64,000 nt of DNA, from assembly GCA_963575745.1 (NCBI GenBank), contig CAUYUJ010000727.1:46064-110063 (forward strand). Reading direction: 5' to 3'. How positions within the stretch are numbered: position 1 is the first letter of the stretch; each line of letters opens with the position of its first letter. The notes beneath the pieces are model-generated. The model was not told the origin of the DNA and did no database searches. It worked only from the letters and a program-made list of their open reading frames with translations. The stretch is from Prorocentrum cordatum (taxonomy: Eukaryota > Sar > Dinophyceae > Prorocentrales > Prorocentraceae). The position numbers were made by a program, and so were the translations under genes. Shown here piece by piece: positions 39,807-49,869 of the stretch.

Positions 39807-40885
39807 ATCCCACCAGCCCTCTGGGCGTAGGTGATCTAAAGATACCGTTCTCTTCTCTTTCAAAGAGGGATACCCTCCCCCTCACCTCCCAGGGGTCTGG
39901 ACGGGAGGGTCGCGAGTCATCAGAGGGCCCTTTTTCGCCGAAGATGGCTCCAAGAGGGCATCCGATGCTCCAAGATGGCCTCGAAGAGGGCTCCAGATAA
40001 CGCAAGATGGCTCAAGATTGCCTCCACCACGCCTCCAAGACGCCGCAGGAGGGCCACAAGACGGTTCCAGGTGCCCTCAAAGACCCTTCATGACCTCCCC
40101 GACAAGCCAAAATCCTTCAAACACCTAGGTAAATTCAATTCGTTTTGCGTTGCCTTCTCACCTCTTCGCTCCCGATGAGAATTTGAAGCGTCAAGACGTC
40201 ACCCAGATGGCTCAAGAGAGCTCCAAGACCACCCAAGAGCGCCCCAAATGGGGGCCACGAGCGTCTCAAGATGCGATTTTGATGGCCCAAACGGGGGGAC
40301 TAAACGTTAGAACCCCCCTCTGTTGACCGACTCCCTCCACCAGGGCCCCAAGAGGCCCTCCAGGGCTCCCAAGAGGCCTCCAGGAGAGCCCCAAGAGAGC
40401 TCCGAAGGGGGTTCCAAGAGGGCCCCAAAAGCGCCCCGAGACCCCCAAAAAGAGCTCAAAGAGAACTCCAAAACCCCTTTTAAAAAACCCTAGGAGGGCA
40501 CCGAACCCATCTCGTCCTCGTCGTCGTCCTCGTCTCCGTTATTGTCCTCGATATATCGTCCTCGTCGTCCGCGTGCCCCTCATCATCATCGTTTTCCTCC
40601 TCGTCCTAATCCGCATCTGCATAAGATGGATCCATGGGTCCTCGACGCCGCTGTCCTCTTCCTCCCCCTCGTTTTCGTCCTTGCCCTCATCGTCATCCTG
40701 TTCCTGTTCCTCCTTTTCCTGATCGTCGTGGTCGTCGTCGTCGTCGTTTTCCTCCTCCTCCTCCTCCTCCTCCTCCTCCTCCTCCTCCTCTCCTCCTCCT
40801 CCTCCTCCTCCTCCCCTCGCCCCCACGTGGCCCCCAAGATTGGCCCATTCACTAGACGTGTCTCTCTGACTGGGCTGGTGAGGAT
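39807..40885 (+). repeat. R1 composite repeat element, copy 3
   Basis: Head ATCCCACCAGCCCTCTGGGC; CTGGACGGG; CCAAGATGGC units; core 1 (CACCTAGGTAAATTCAATTC, 40125); core 2 (TGCGATTTTGATGGCCC and TTGACCGACTCCCTCC, 40272-40338); units; CGTCGT/CTC microsatellite (40505-40830); tail GGGCTGGTGAGGAT (about 40872-40885), followed by TTTTTGATCGCGACCGCGG. Confidence 0.7.
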
Positions 40886-41019
40886 TTTTGATCGCGACCG
40901 CGGCGGAGAAAGGTCGGGCGGCGTCAAGGGAATTGCAAACTAGCAGCGGCCAAAATTAGCGCAGAGAAAGGAAGGCGACAGGAAAAGAGCAAGAACGAGA
41001 CGGCGGAAGAGACACAGGC

Positions 41020-41580
41020 TGGTGGGGATACATTTTTGGTCAGCGGCCGCGGGCGAGCGCGCCGGCGGCGAGACAGGTCAAAGCGGGCTACGCAGAGACT
41101 AACTAGGCAGAGGAAACGCGAGAATATTAAAGCTGAGGCTACGCGCGAGGCAGCTACGCGCCGGCCGAAGCCTCAGGTGGGTGGCTGAAGGGACTGAGAC
41201 TGAGGGGAACTGCCAGTGTGCAAAGCCGCAAGTCCATCGGATGCGCCATAAATCGGAAAGTCAACGACGAACAGGGACAGCTCCGAGAGAGAAAGACCGG
41301 TAGGGACATTTTGTTTAGTCAGCGGCCGCGGGCGAGCGCGCCGGCGGCGCGTCAGGTCAAAGCGGGCTACGCAGAGACTAACTAGGCAACGGAAACGCGG
41401 GAAAACGAGAACAGAGCAACGCGCGAGGCGACGGCTAACCGCGGCCGAGGCCTCAGGTGGGTGGCTGAAGGGACAGAGACTGATAGGAACTGCCAGCGCG
41501 CAAAGCTGCAATTCCGTCGGAGGCGCCAAACGTCGGAAAGTCAACGACGGCCAGGGACAACTCCGAGAGATAAAACGCGA
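41020..41580 (+). repeat. 279-bp tandem duplication
   Basis: CAGCGGCCGCGGGCGAGCGC starts at 41041 and again at 41320; both units continue with GGTCAAAGCGGGCTACGCAG and end with CGGAAAGTCAACGACG. A related single unit lies around 1980-2130. Confidence 0.82.
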
Positions 41581-41663
41581 TACCGTACCTCAGACGACTG
41601 CGTGGGCACCAGGGTGGCCGTGGGACTGGTGGGGATATGCGAACCGTGACAATTTTCCTGCAG

Positions 41664-42113
41664 TCACTTTTCTCCCGACACCACCGGCAAGTGAGCTGAA
41701 CACATAACCATATCTCCACGTTTGGCAAAACGGTCGAGTCTCCTAGAAATCAGCAGCGCGTCAACTCCCTCCGCACAGGTCGTTGCCTGCCGTGTGCTGG
41801 GAAGCCGTTTCCCGAAGCCAAGTCCTGGAGTCCTCTCAAAAAGGCAGAGCAAATCACTGAAGTCGGCAGCGACAAGAGCAGAAAAAAACCCGAACTCAGG
41901 CCACCTCCACTCCTCGGGCCCATCGGGACCCGACCGAAGCCAGACGTTGGCAGAGCGGGTTTCCCAACTTGCCTGGATCAGGGTGGCCTGGACAGCAGGC
42001 ATCGGGACCTTGACCTGCCGTCAACGAACAGGCTGGTTGGTATATTGCGGCAGCGGCGCCCTTACCTTATGCCAGGCATTGCGAACCTTGGGCTGCAAGG
42101 CAGGCTGCGAAAT
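41664..42113 (-). CDS. two-exon gene fragment, unrecognised protein
   Basis: Exon 42113-42066 (48 nt, 16 codons, ISQPALQPKVRNAWHK) follows an acceptor-like CCCTTTCAG. A GT-AG intron at 42065-42015 (51 nt) starts GTAAGG and ends GGCAG. The next exon 42014-41664 encodes 116 residues and a TGA; splicing is in phase 0 and removes two stops. The protein is balanced and acidic, with IQASWETRSANVWLRSG, FFSALVAADFSDLLCLF and GVDALLISRRLDRFAKRGD. AGGTAAGG at the donor and AGGTCAAGG after the acceptor form the short direct repeat common at dinoflagellate introns. The first exon and start are upstream of 42120 and undefined; the C-terminus may continue past the apparent stop if GAAAAG/TGA is mis-called. 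No family recognised; an endonuclease-like retrotransposon origin is possible but unproven. Confidence 0.55.
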
Positions 42114-42391
42114 CTGAAAGGGAATCCATGATTTCAAAACTAATACACACACGCAAATCGATACCCGAGTCAGCTTCCCCCAGGGTAGCTGGGAGAAAAG
42201 AGGTGAGACATCGACCCTTCTGAATGCCAGCCAGAGCAGCAACACCTCATCTACGCTCCATAACCTGTGCTCCAAATGTCCCCAACAGCTGGTGCCCAAA
42301 GACAGCAGAAGGCTACTGAACCTGATGCAATAAAAAGGCCCCAATCCTCAATCACGCCGAGCACGGATCCCCCTTATCTACCGTCTTGCCA
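42114..42391. other. possible further minus-strand intron or exon sequence
   Basis: The minus strand is open over 42344-42114 with a hydrophobic stretch (SICVCVLVLKSWIPFQ just before the acceptor); it may be intron. No start codon chosen. Confidence 0.3.
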
Positions 42392-42550
42392 TACAGTGGA
42401 GGCCAGTCCACAAGACACCTTCCACAAGAAACCCAACCCTGAGAAACCAGAACGTCCACTGAATTTTGGCGTGGGAACGTCGTGCTTTCCATAACAATGC
42501 CATCGAAACTCTGGAGGCGAGCGAACTTTTGGCATGGGTCTCCACTGTAA
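42392..42550 (+). mobile_element. MITE-like element K, copy 2
   Basis: 159 bp. Ends TACAGTGGAGGCCAGTCC and GGGTCTCCACTGTA are inverted over about 10-13 bp. See the copy at 10779. Confidence 0.68.
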
Positions 42551-42694
42551 ACTCTGCGACGTCCACCCGCAGCAACAGTGCCCAGGTCTTCCACCGAATC
42601 AGCGACCGTCACTGGTATCCTATCCTGAGCTTCCACAACTTCGTGTCCACAATCACGACCGATGCTGTCACTCGACGCCGTCAGCTCAGTTTTG

Positions 42695-42951
42695 TCACGA
42701 GAGGCCGCCTAGATGGGGTCGGAGTAGATGGGGTCGGAGGATCGCGCCGCATCGCCGATACAGCGGCGATGCATCGACCATGCATGGGTGATGCCCCCGC
42801 GATGCATCGTCGACGTCGGCGATGCATCGGCGACGACGACGCGAAGCAAATCGGGTCCCACATCGAGCCGCATCGGCGATGCATCGGCGATGCGGCGTGA
42901 TCCTCCGACCCCCATCTGCTCCGACCCCACCTGGGAGGCCTAGAGTCACGA
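42695..42951. mobile_element. MITE-E, copy 2 (long inverted arms)
   Basis: Arms of roughly 65 bp: GTCACGAGAGGCCGCCTAG, ATGGGGTCGGAGTAGATGGG and GTCGGAGGATCGCGCCGC at left, mirrored at right (GCGGCGTGATCCTCCGACCC, CCATCTGCTCCGACCCCAC, GGCCTAGAGTCACGAC). The centre has GGCGATGCATCGGCGA words. Only a few mismatches and one-base gaps. Confidence 0.82.
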
Positions 42952-43083
42952 CTCGCCATCGCTCGGACGTCCATTCCCTGTGTTTTTGTTGGGTTTCGTG
43001 CGTGGTTTTTTCGCCAAATGATCAAGGATGCTCCTCGATGGTTCTCGCCGAAGAAAAAAATGCACACGTCCGAGCGATGCCAG
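42952..43083 (+). mobile_element. MITE-F, copy 3, abutting MITE-E
   Basis: CTCGCCATCGCTCGGACGTC and CACACGTCCGAGCGATGCCAG; interior GTTTCGTGCGTGGTTTTTTCG. It begins at the last base of MITE-E copy 2. Confidence 0.8.
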
Positions 43084-43469
43084 GACGAAGGGGGGGGGAG
43101 AGGGAGAGAGGGGGGGGAGGGAGAGGGGGGGGGGGGGAGGACTCCTGACCCCTTTCCAGGGGGCAGGCTTGCGTCCCAGGTCCGTGGTGGCTGGCCCCGG
43201 CCCCGAAGGTGCCCCCCCCCCTGGTGGGGATGCCGAAGTCGAAGCGAGGAGATGCGCCGGGGAATGACAGACACAAGCCTCCAAGGGGAGATGGGGGATG
43301 ACGAGGACGGTGACGCGACGACCACGACGACGACAAGCGCCCTCCCTGGAGGAGGAGGAGGAGGAGGAGGAGGAGGAGGAGGAGGAGGAGGAGGAGGAGG
43401 AGGAGGAGGAGGAGGAGGAGGAGGAGGAGCAGGAGGAGCAGGAGGAGGGAGAAAGATGAAGGAGGAGGA
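43084..43469. repeat. G-rich and GGA microsatellites
   Basis: GGGGGGAG runs at 43088-43140 and a ~105-bp GGAGGA run at 43348-43450. Confidence 0.85.
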
Positions 43470-44190
43470 TGGCGGAGCTGCTCGAGCCTCCGACTGCGAT
43501 GCTCGAGTGATGGTGCAAGGGGAGGGGGGGGGAGGGGCGAGGGCTAGCTGGATACGGCATTGAGGCGGTCCTCGTGCCAAGACGAATGAACGAACAGACG
43601 CTCGGATGGACCTTGTGTCCGGTGAGACAGGGCAGCGGTCGCAGCAGGAGGAAGGGAGGGAGAAACTGTGCAAGACTGTGCAGGACCAGCCACTCCTGAG
43701 TCCGTGAATGCCAGGATGGATCGATTAGGGGGGGGCGCAATTGGATATCATGCGAACGACTTCTGACTTCGCTGCTAGAGCTGCTCGGGCCACCGACTGC
43801 GCTGCTCGAGGGTTGGAGCACGAGGAGGGAGGAGAGGGAAAGGGGGAGGGGGTGTGAGGGGGGGAGGGCTGCCTGAATACGGCGTTGTGGCGGGGAGGGA
43901 AAGAAGGACAGTCTATGCAAAACGATGCAAGACTGGCCACTCCTGATGCCGTGGATGCAAGGGTGCATTGGCTGGCTGGGGCGCGATCGGACATCAAGCG
44001 AACGATTTCTGACTCCGATGCTCGAGCAGCTCGGGCCTCTGGCTGCGATGCTCGAGGGATGGAGCAAGAGAAGGGAGGAGGGATGGAGGGTTGGAGGGCT
44101 AGCTGGATACGGCATTCAAGCGGGAGGGAAGGAGGAAAGGAATACGCAAGACTATGCAGGAACAGCCATTCCTGATTCACTGAATGCAAA
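43470..44190 (+). repeat. ~250-300 bp tandem repeat, about 2.5 units
   Basis: GCTCGGGCCACCGACTGCG and variants recur at about 43479, 43783 and 44031, each followed by GCTCGAGGGATGGAGCA-like sequence, AAGGGAGGAGGG and ATACGGCATTCAAG-like sequence. Confidence 0.68.
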
Positions 44191-44383
44191 AAGCCCTTCA
44201 AATTGCCCGCGGGGTGGCGGCGCAGCCTTTGCCACTCCTCCCCGAGGGGGAACACCCCAGTGAAGTCAACCTGGCCAGAAGATGGAAAGGGCCCTGCGCC
44301 ACGGGCGCCCCCAGCGGCCCCAGCAACCCCCACCACGTAAGGGGGAGGGGTGCATGTCGGGAAAGGGAAAGGGAGAGCGACGA

Positions 44384-44511
44384 TTAAGTCGGGCATGTCC
44401 CTCTGCAGGAGGAGTGCTCAAGAATAGTAAAACAACGATAGTGACGATTGCTCATGTTTTGCATCCACTGTTCCTCCAAAATCCGCCTGTTGGACGACAC
44501 GCCCGACCTCA
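44384..44511 (+). mobile_element. MITE-A, copy 5 (short)
   Basis: TTAAGTCGGGCATGTCCCTC then TGCAGGAGG at left; CCAAAATCCGCCTGTTGGAC then GACACGCCCGACC at right. About 124 bp between ends; TTAA directly precedes the left end. Confidence 0.78.
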
Positions 44512-45214
44512 ACCGACGACGACGCCCTCCCAGAGCAACGGGGCCCGCGCGGCGGCGGGGGCCTCCTCGAGCGTGCCGGTGCAGTCGACGGGCGGCTCCT
44601 GCCCAGCCGAGCATGGGAAGGGTCCGAAAGAGGCCGTCATCGTAGTCGTCGCCGCCGCCGCCGCCGTCGTCGTCGTAGTCGGCGTCGTCATCGTCGTCAT
44701 CGTCTCCGTCGTCGTCGTCGTCGTCGTCCTCGCACTTGTTCTCTTTCCTTCTCCTCCTCCTCATCCTCCTCCTCTTTCTCCTCCTCCCCCGCCTCATCCT
44801 CCTCCTCCTCCTCCTCCCCTTCCTCCTCCTCCTCCTCCTCCTCCTGTTGAAGCAATTGAACGCCTCCTTATTCCCCCTACTTCCTCGACAGCGGGTTGCG
44901 CAGCATCCTCGCGGCAGCAGTGGGCAAGACGACGAGGAGACAACTGAAGAAGAAACAGACAGCCCACCCCACCCCTCAAGATCTGAAAATGCCAGGATGC
45001 CAGGAGGAGGAGGAGGCATCCCCCTCCGCCTCCTCCCCCGTCCCTTCTCCAACACCGTGCTCCCCATCCCCCCGCGAAGCCCCCAAGAGTCCCCCGCGAA
45101 GGCCACGAGAAACCTCAGGAGGCCTGAAGAGGTCCCCAGGAGGCCCCAACACGGCAGTGGCCCTGAGGAGGCCCCCAAGAGGCCCCCAACGAGGCCCATT
45201 GGAGAGCCAAAGGA
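44512..45214. repeat. GTC/CTC microsatellites and R1 fragment
   Basis: CGTCGTC runs (44640-44735), CTC runs (44748-44848) and, at 45065-45200, CCCAAGAGGCC-type R1 units. No gene. Confidence 0.6.
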
Positions 45215-45417
45215 TCGGGAGCGGCCAAGAGGGGGGTGTCTAAGAGGGGGGGGGGAGGGGGGGGGCAAATAATGACCGGCGGCATGTGCGCGGCCCAGCG
45301 GGGGGGCCAGGGACGTAATGAAATAAGAAGAGGCGCCATGAGATCTGGGGAAATATCATGGCCCCCGCCATGATATCCACCCCCCCCTAGTCATCACCCC
45401 CCTGTTTTCCGCCCCAG
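45215..45417 (+). mobile_element. MITE-B, copy 2
   Basis: Left end TCGGGAGCGGCCAAGAGGGG; right end CCCCTGTTTTCCGCCCCAG, a degraded inverted repeat. Interior GACCGGCGGCATGTGCGCGG and GGGGAAATATCATGGCCC as in copy 1. AAAGGA on both flanks (45209-45214 and 45418-45423) may be the target duplication. Confidence 0.72.
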
Positions 45418-45844
45418 AAAGGAGGCACCCAAGAGTCGAAGGACCCTCCCCCCCCCCCGGGAGGCTCCAAAAGGACGCCAAGGAGTCCCCAAGACGCCTC
45501 CTTCTCCCCTTCCTCCCTGCTTTGCTTCTCCTACTCTTCTCCTGGTCCCCCCACACAAGGCCTTTCCCGTTCACGGATTTCCACAACAGGTTGGCGAACA
45601 CACCGTGCATCAACTTGGCGAAATTCTGAACAAACATCTGCTCACACAGACGCCTCCGGAAGCGAGGGGGCGGCGGTCGTCCGCCGTCGGCATCTTCGAT
45701 AAGTATCGAAGTGAGGGCGTCAGGCGGCATTACACTGCCCGTGGGTACGTGTCTGGGATGCGGCTCCGCAATACGGGTCGATAGGTCCTTATCGTCACCG
45801 TCGCTCCACGATAGAACGTGCGAGCAAACCACCACTGCGAACAA
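45356..45844 (-). CDS. unrecognised open frame ending inside MITE-B
   Basis: The minus-strand frame is open from about 45860 and shows coding-like sequence to about 45530: DDKDLSTRIAEPHPRHVPTG, then PPDALTSILIEDADGG, RFRRRLCEQMFVQNFAKLM and NLLWKSVNGKGLVWGD, then a basic stretch. From about 45480 on the frame runs into a C-run and MITE-B copy 2, where it stops at 45356. So either the native C-terminus has been replaced by the insertion or the true exon ends earlier. An upstream stop sits at about 45862, close to the LINE 3' end. No family recognised. Confidence 0.38.
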   Translation of the reverse strand: MFAVVVCSHVLSWSDGDDKDLSTRIAEPHPRHVPTGSVMPPDALTSILIEDADGGRPPPPRFRRRLCEQMFVQNFAKLMHGVFANLLWKSVNGKGLVWGDQEKSRRSKAGRKGRRRRLGDSLASFWSLPGGGEGPSTLGCLLSGAENRGVMTRGGWISWRGP

Positions 45845-45984
45845 TCGTCTGGGCCTAGATCAGATCAGGTGGGGGAGGCCATGGACCCTTGGAAAATACA
45901 AAAAACAGCTTGACACGTCGACAATAGAAGCCAATCCAGAAGGAGAAAGGAAGAAAAATGCCGGCGAATTGCTCTCGTGAGTCG

Positions 45985-47560
45985 GTCGTGTGCAAATACG
46001 ATTGAACCCATCATAGCCACGTGAAATCGTTAGGCTGACCTTTTGCACTGGTTGCTGTTGGCGCTGTGTGCAGGTCCGTCGTCGCTCACAGCTTTCGCTG
46101 GCCGCCTTGTTGTCGCTTGTCCTCGCTGTCGTGCATTTCCCCCCCCGGTGCCAGCGTCGTGCTCTCCACGTGCACGCTGTGTGCCCGTGGCTGGCAAATC
46201 GCGAAGCCATGCGCAAACCCGTCTGCCTGATCCCGGGGTGTTTCGTGGCATGCGTTGCGCGCCGCAGAGCACGCCGAACGCAGTCGACCCATGACCCCAT
46301 GTCCATCTCAATGTCCACATTTGCGGTGACGTCGTCGACGTCGTTGCGCTTATTCCGAACTGCAACTGTGTCGTGTGATGACTGGTCGTTGTCCGCGTCA
46401 TCGCTGGTGCTGCCAACGCTGAAAGCATTGCCTGGAGTTTAGTTTTTCGTGCCGTCAGCAGACTTGGTCTCGTGGCTTCAGCGGGGTCCGCGTGGCGGAC
46501 GATGCGTCGGGGGGGTGTCCCATTGATTATTCGGAACATACGTCGCTGTGCCTGGCGCAACGCTTGTCGAAGAGGTTATGTGAACGCCCACGTCTCTGCT
46601 CTGTAGAGAATTGTCGGGGCTCCTGTTGTTGAAAAACCAGATTTGGCGCGCGATTGGGCAATGCTTGCCAAATTCGGCGCGCCATTGGGCAATGCTTGCT
46701 GGTCAACTCCTGCTCCGTGAAGCGAACGACGCCCATGCAGATCTGGTGCGGTGGTGGATCTGAAACTGCCTTCGTGCGGAAGGATTTCGAAGGCGCGCGA
46801 GCTCGCTCTGCGGGTCCGCTTCGTCTGGATGCTCACTATGTTGGTTCTGGAAGGGTGCAGCTCGAGTCTGTGGGATTGTGCTGTGCGCGCGATGTCGTCG
46901 AACATCGCCGGAGGCTGCGAAAGAGTGTGCCTGGTCAGGAGCACGTCTTCGGCGAAGCGAAGGCTGGTGAGCGCGGTGGTGGTGGTGAACCACAGCTGAA
47001 CCCCCTCCCCCTTCTTCTGACATTCGGCGATCAACGGCCCAACGCTGTGCAGCAGAGGAGAGTTTAGAAGGAAGGAGCTGAGCGGGTCACCTTGATCCGT
47101 GCCCTGTCAACAAAAACTGAATTTATGGTTACGTCAGTCCTGACTGTTGCCACCTGTCCCTCGTTCAACTCTGCCGCAGTCGTGGAATGCATCCTGGCTG
47201 CACGCCTTGCGCTGGGAGTGCAGACACATATGCTCATGAGTTCGACTGTGTCCAAAGCAATTGGAAACACACAGTGCTGCAACCAACAGGCTCTTTGTGC
47301 GCGCGCTCTCGGGGGATGTGACATGCGAACAACTGGTCAGTGGTCAAATGCTCTAGTCTACAGCCTGCTTGGACTGCTGTCTGTCGAGAGCTCAGTGCTA
47401 GCTGGAGTCGGTTGTATAAAGTCTGCTGAAGAGCTTGCGAAAAGAGCCAGTTTCGAGCAAATGGGGCGGTCATTTTGATGACATGCGAAATCTCACGTCT
47501 TGGGGATCACCGTGACAGCGGTGCTTTTCCAGCTGGCTGGCGAATGATGGGGTGCAAACG
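45985..47560 (-). mobile_element. LINE, copy 2, 5'-truncated and decayed
   Basis: Same family as the LINE at 2640-7640. From right to left: PASWKSTAVTVIPKT at about 47545-47500 (matching PPASWKGAVVAVIPKK of copy 1), SRQTAVQAGCRLEHLTTDQL around 47380, an RT segment with TDVTINSVF near 47110, LRFAEDVLL at about 46963-46937, a thumb with LELHPSRTNIV, and the C-terminal domain to about 45990. The catalytic FADD of copy 1 reads FAED here. Several frameshifts. Loss of the endonuclease and 5' part is the usual LINE truncation. Confidence 0.75.
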
Positions 47561-48639
47561 TGTGTTCATCCTGCCCCACGGCCGACCCACCCCCACCCAG
47601 GCCGCGATGAATCCGCCACCGCATGCCAGATTACAACACATCTCACTGGAGAAGTTCATGACTGACCGATGTGTAGCATCGCGAAACATATGGCATCGCA
47701 GCAGCGAAGCCTACCATCGCATGGTATAGCGTTGCAGGTGCCATGTGTCTTGCCATCGCATCGCTAAACACAGGGCAACACATAGCACATTCACATTGCA
47801 GGGCGTGACAAAGAACCGCATTGTAAAGCTTGGAGCAGCACAACACTGCTTACATCATGACAACGCAGATCATGGCATGGCGTTGCGTGTGGGAAGCCAA
47901 CGGGCCATGCCACCACTACTCCCTGGACCTCTCCTGGGATGCGTTCTGCTGATGAGTCCGAGGCGCATCCAGCAGTGGCGCCGAGGGCCTCCCAGGAGGC
48001 CAGAGAAAGGGGAGACGGGCGAAGGGTGGCAGTACCGGTACCGTTTCCTCCTCCTTTCTCTATTTTCACGTCTGGTTGCCATACGTGCCCCTGTCTGTAG
48101 TCAACCGCCTTTCTCTATTTTCACGTCTGGTTGCCATACGTGCAGTCTTGCCCACGCGTTTGCAGGACGCAAGGCTTCAGTCAGTCAGTCAGTTCCTCCT
48201 CTGAGCATGGATGGCATCGCACAGCGTGGCGACCAAGACCCCGGACACCGATGCCTGGGCGCCCCAGACGACACCAGGGGCCCGCGCGCCTGGTCGAGTA
48301 TGCCAGCCCAACAGAAGGACCCAGCGCCCCGAGCGTCCCCGATGACGAGGGGCAGGGGCAGTCCTGGCCACCGACAAGACATCCTCAAGAGACCCGAAGA
48401 AGCATCCACGAGGCCTCCAAAGCGGCTCCCAAGATGGCTCCAACCTGCCTCCGAGAGGCCCCCGAGAGGCCTCACACCAGATTCCAAGGCATGTCAACCA
48501 ATAGGCTCCATACCCACTGCCAAGACACGGTGGCAGGGTGGGCCGAAGGCCATTCATACCCCTGTCTAGTTTGGGCGAGTGCGTAAACGTAGTCTCTTGC
48601 GCGTGAGAAGAATCACCCGTCCCCCTGACCCAAATATGC
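47561..48639. other. no gene supported; local duplications
   Basis: 47690-47830 has CATCGCATGG/GCATCGC words. 48052-48087 and 48110-48145 are an exact ~35-bp direct repeat (CTTTCTCTATTTTCACGTC onward). 48400-48480 has R1-like CCAAGATGGCTCCAACC. Confidence 0.4.
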
Positions 48640-48955
48640 ATGCCTTGTGCACTCGGCTCCTTCAACATGTTCTTTCACTCTGCGCAGGCTGCCAGAAACC
48701 GTTCCAGAACGCTGATTGCACTTTGTTCCATGGGCACTGGTGTAGCGTTCCTGGGTATGGACGAGATTCTTCATGATGCAGCTCCTTTCGCTCGTGCTGG
48801 AGCTCGTCGTGGGTTGATTTGAATATCATGCGTGGACCTACCCCATCGTCAGGGTGTACCACTTCATCAGTTTCTCCCTTCCATCGTATGGCGACAGGCC
48901 GCTGCACCACCATCGGCAGGGGGCCTGGGAGGACGCACTCCGGAGGAGGATGCAT
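48640..48955. other. coding-like segment, strand undecided
   Basis: Plus strand 48640-48822: after the acceptor-like TTTCACTCTGCGCAG a frame with purine-starting codons encodes RTLIALCSMGTGVAFLGMDE and stops at TGA. Minus strand 48955-48662: a 97-codon frame with VVQRPVAIRWKGETDEVVHP and IFKSTHDELQHERKELHHEE. Both look better than background; at most one is real. No family recognised. Confidence 0.3.
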
Positions 48956-49146
48956 CGAAGCACGTGCTGTCGGAGGTCCTCAGAAAAGCGGGCGAATCAC
49001 ACCGTCTGTCAGGCGTTGCTCAGTGGAGAGGCTATAGAAAGGCGGTTGAAGAAAGGTGGACGTTTGGTCCCCCTTCGGTCCCCTCTGGGCCCTTCTACTA
49101 CATGCCCGAATCCGGTGAGCCAAGGGTGCTGCGAGGTCAGCGTTGG

Positions 49147-49298
49147 GTCGGGCATGTCCTCCTACAGGCAGATTTTGGGCGAAAGTTCAAAGATTTCCAA
49201 AAATATGCAAAAAGAATCACAAGAGATAGAAACATCGTCCCCAGACTATTTTGTTCTTCCTATTCTTGAATGATCCTCCGGTAGAGGGACATGCCCGC
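49147..49298 (+). mobile_element. MITE-A, copy 6
   Basis: GTCGGGCATGTCCTCCTACAGG left; CCGGTAGAGGGACATGCCCG right; AT-rich interior with AAAAATATGCAAAAAG. Confidence 0.82.
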
Positions 49299-49668
49299 GG
49301 ATGGGGACCTGGGTCGCTCTGCGAGGAGGCCTCGAGCGCGCCGAGGGGCGGCTCGGGCAACGCGCTGGCAGGCAGACGAGAACTGCCGCGAGAGGCTGGG
49401 TGCAGGTGGCAAGACCGGGAGGAAACTGTTTTGTGGGTCCGGCGATCACCCGGGTCATCGGGCTTGCCCCTCCCCTCCCCTCCCCCAGAATAACCGAACC
49501 TTGCCCGTTGTGCAGGTCCGGGGTGGGGGGGCGCGGGCAGATGCAGGGTTGCCCACAGCGCGAAGGCTAGGTTTTCGGCTGGCCCCCTCCCCCCCACCCA
49601 CCCACGGATAACCCGTGTCATCGCCGATTCAAAAAACGGTCTCCAGGGGGGCGCCGACCCTCTAAAAT
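49299..49668. other. no gene supported
   Basis: GC-rich; GATCACCCGGGTCATCGGG (49444) and GATAACCCGTGTCATCGCC (49607) bracket ~160 bp and may be part of a decayed repeat. Confidence 0.35.
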
Positions 49669-49858
49669 ACAGTAGATTCGTGTCGTGCCGACCCTGGCGC
49701 TGGCTTCTGACGCCACGGGGATCGTTCAACCTTGCACGATCGGCAGTCTCCGAAACGCCAAATCGTTCGGCATCGACAAATTCTGGGTCGCCGGCGGCGT
49801 TCAACGTTGAACGCCGGCGGCGGGTGCCGCCGGTCAGCACGGCGCGAACCAATGGTAA
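49669..49858 (+). mobile_element. MITE-D, copy 4
   Basis: TTCGTGTCGTGCCGACCCTG left; GATCGTTCAACCTTGCACGATC and GGCGTTCAACGTTGAACGCC centre; GTCAGCACGGCGCGAACC right. Confidence 0.78.
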
Positions 49859-49869
49859 GATCGTCCTTT

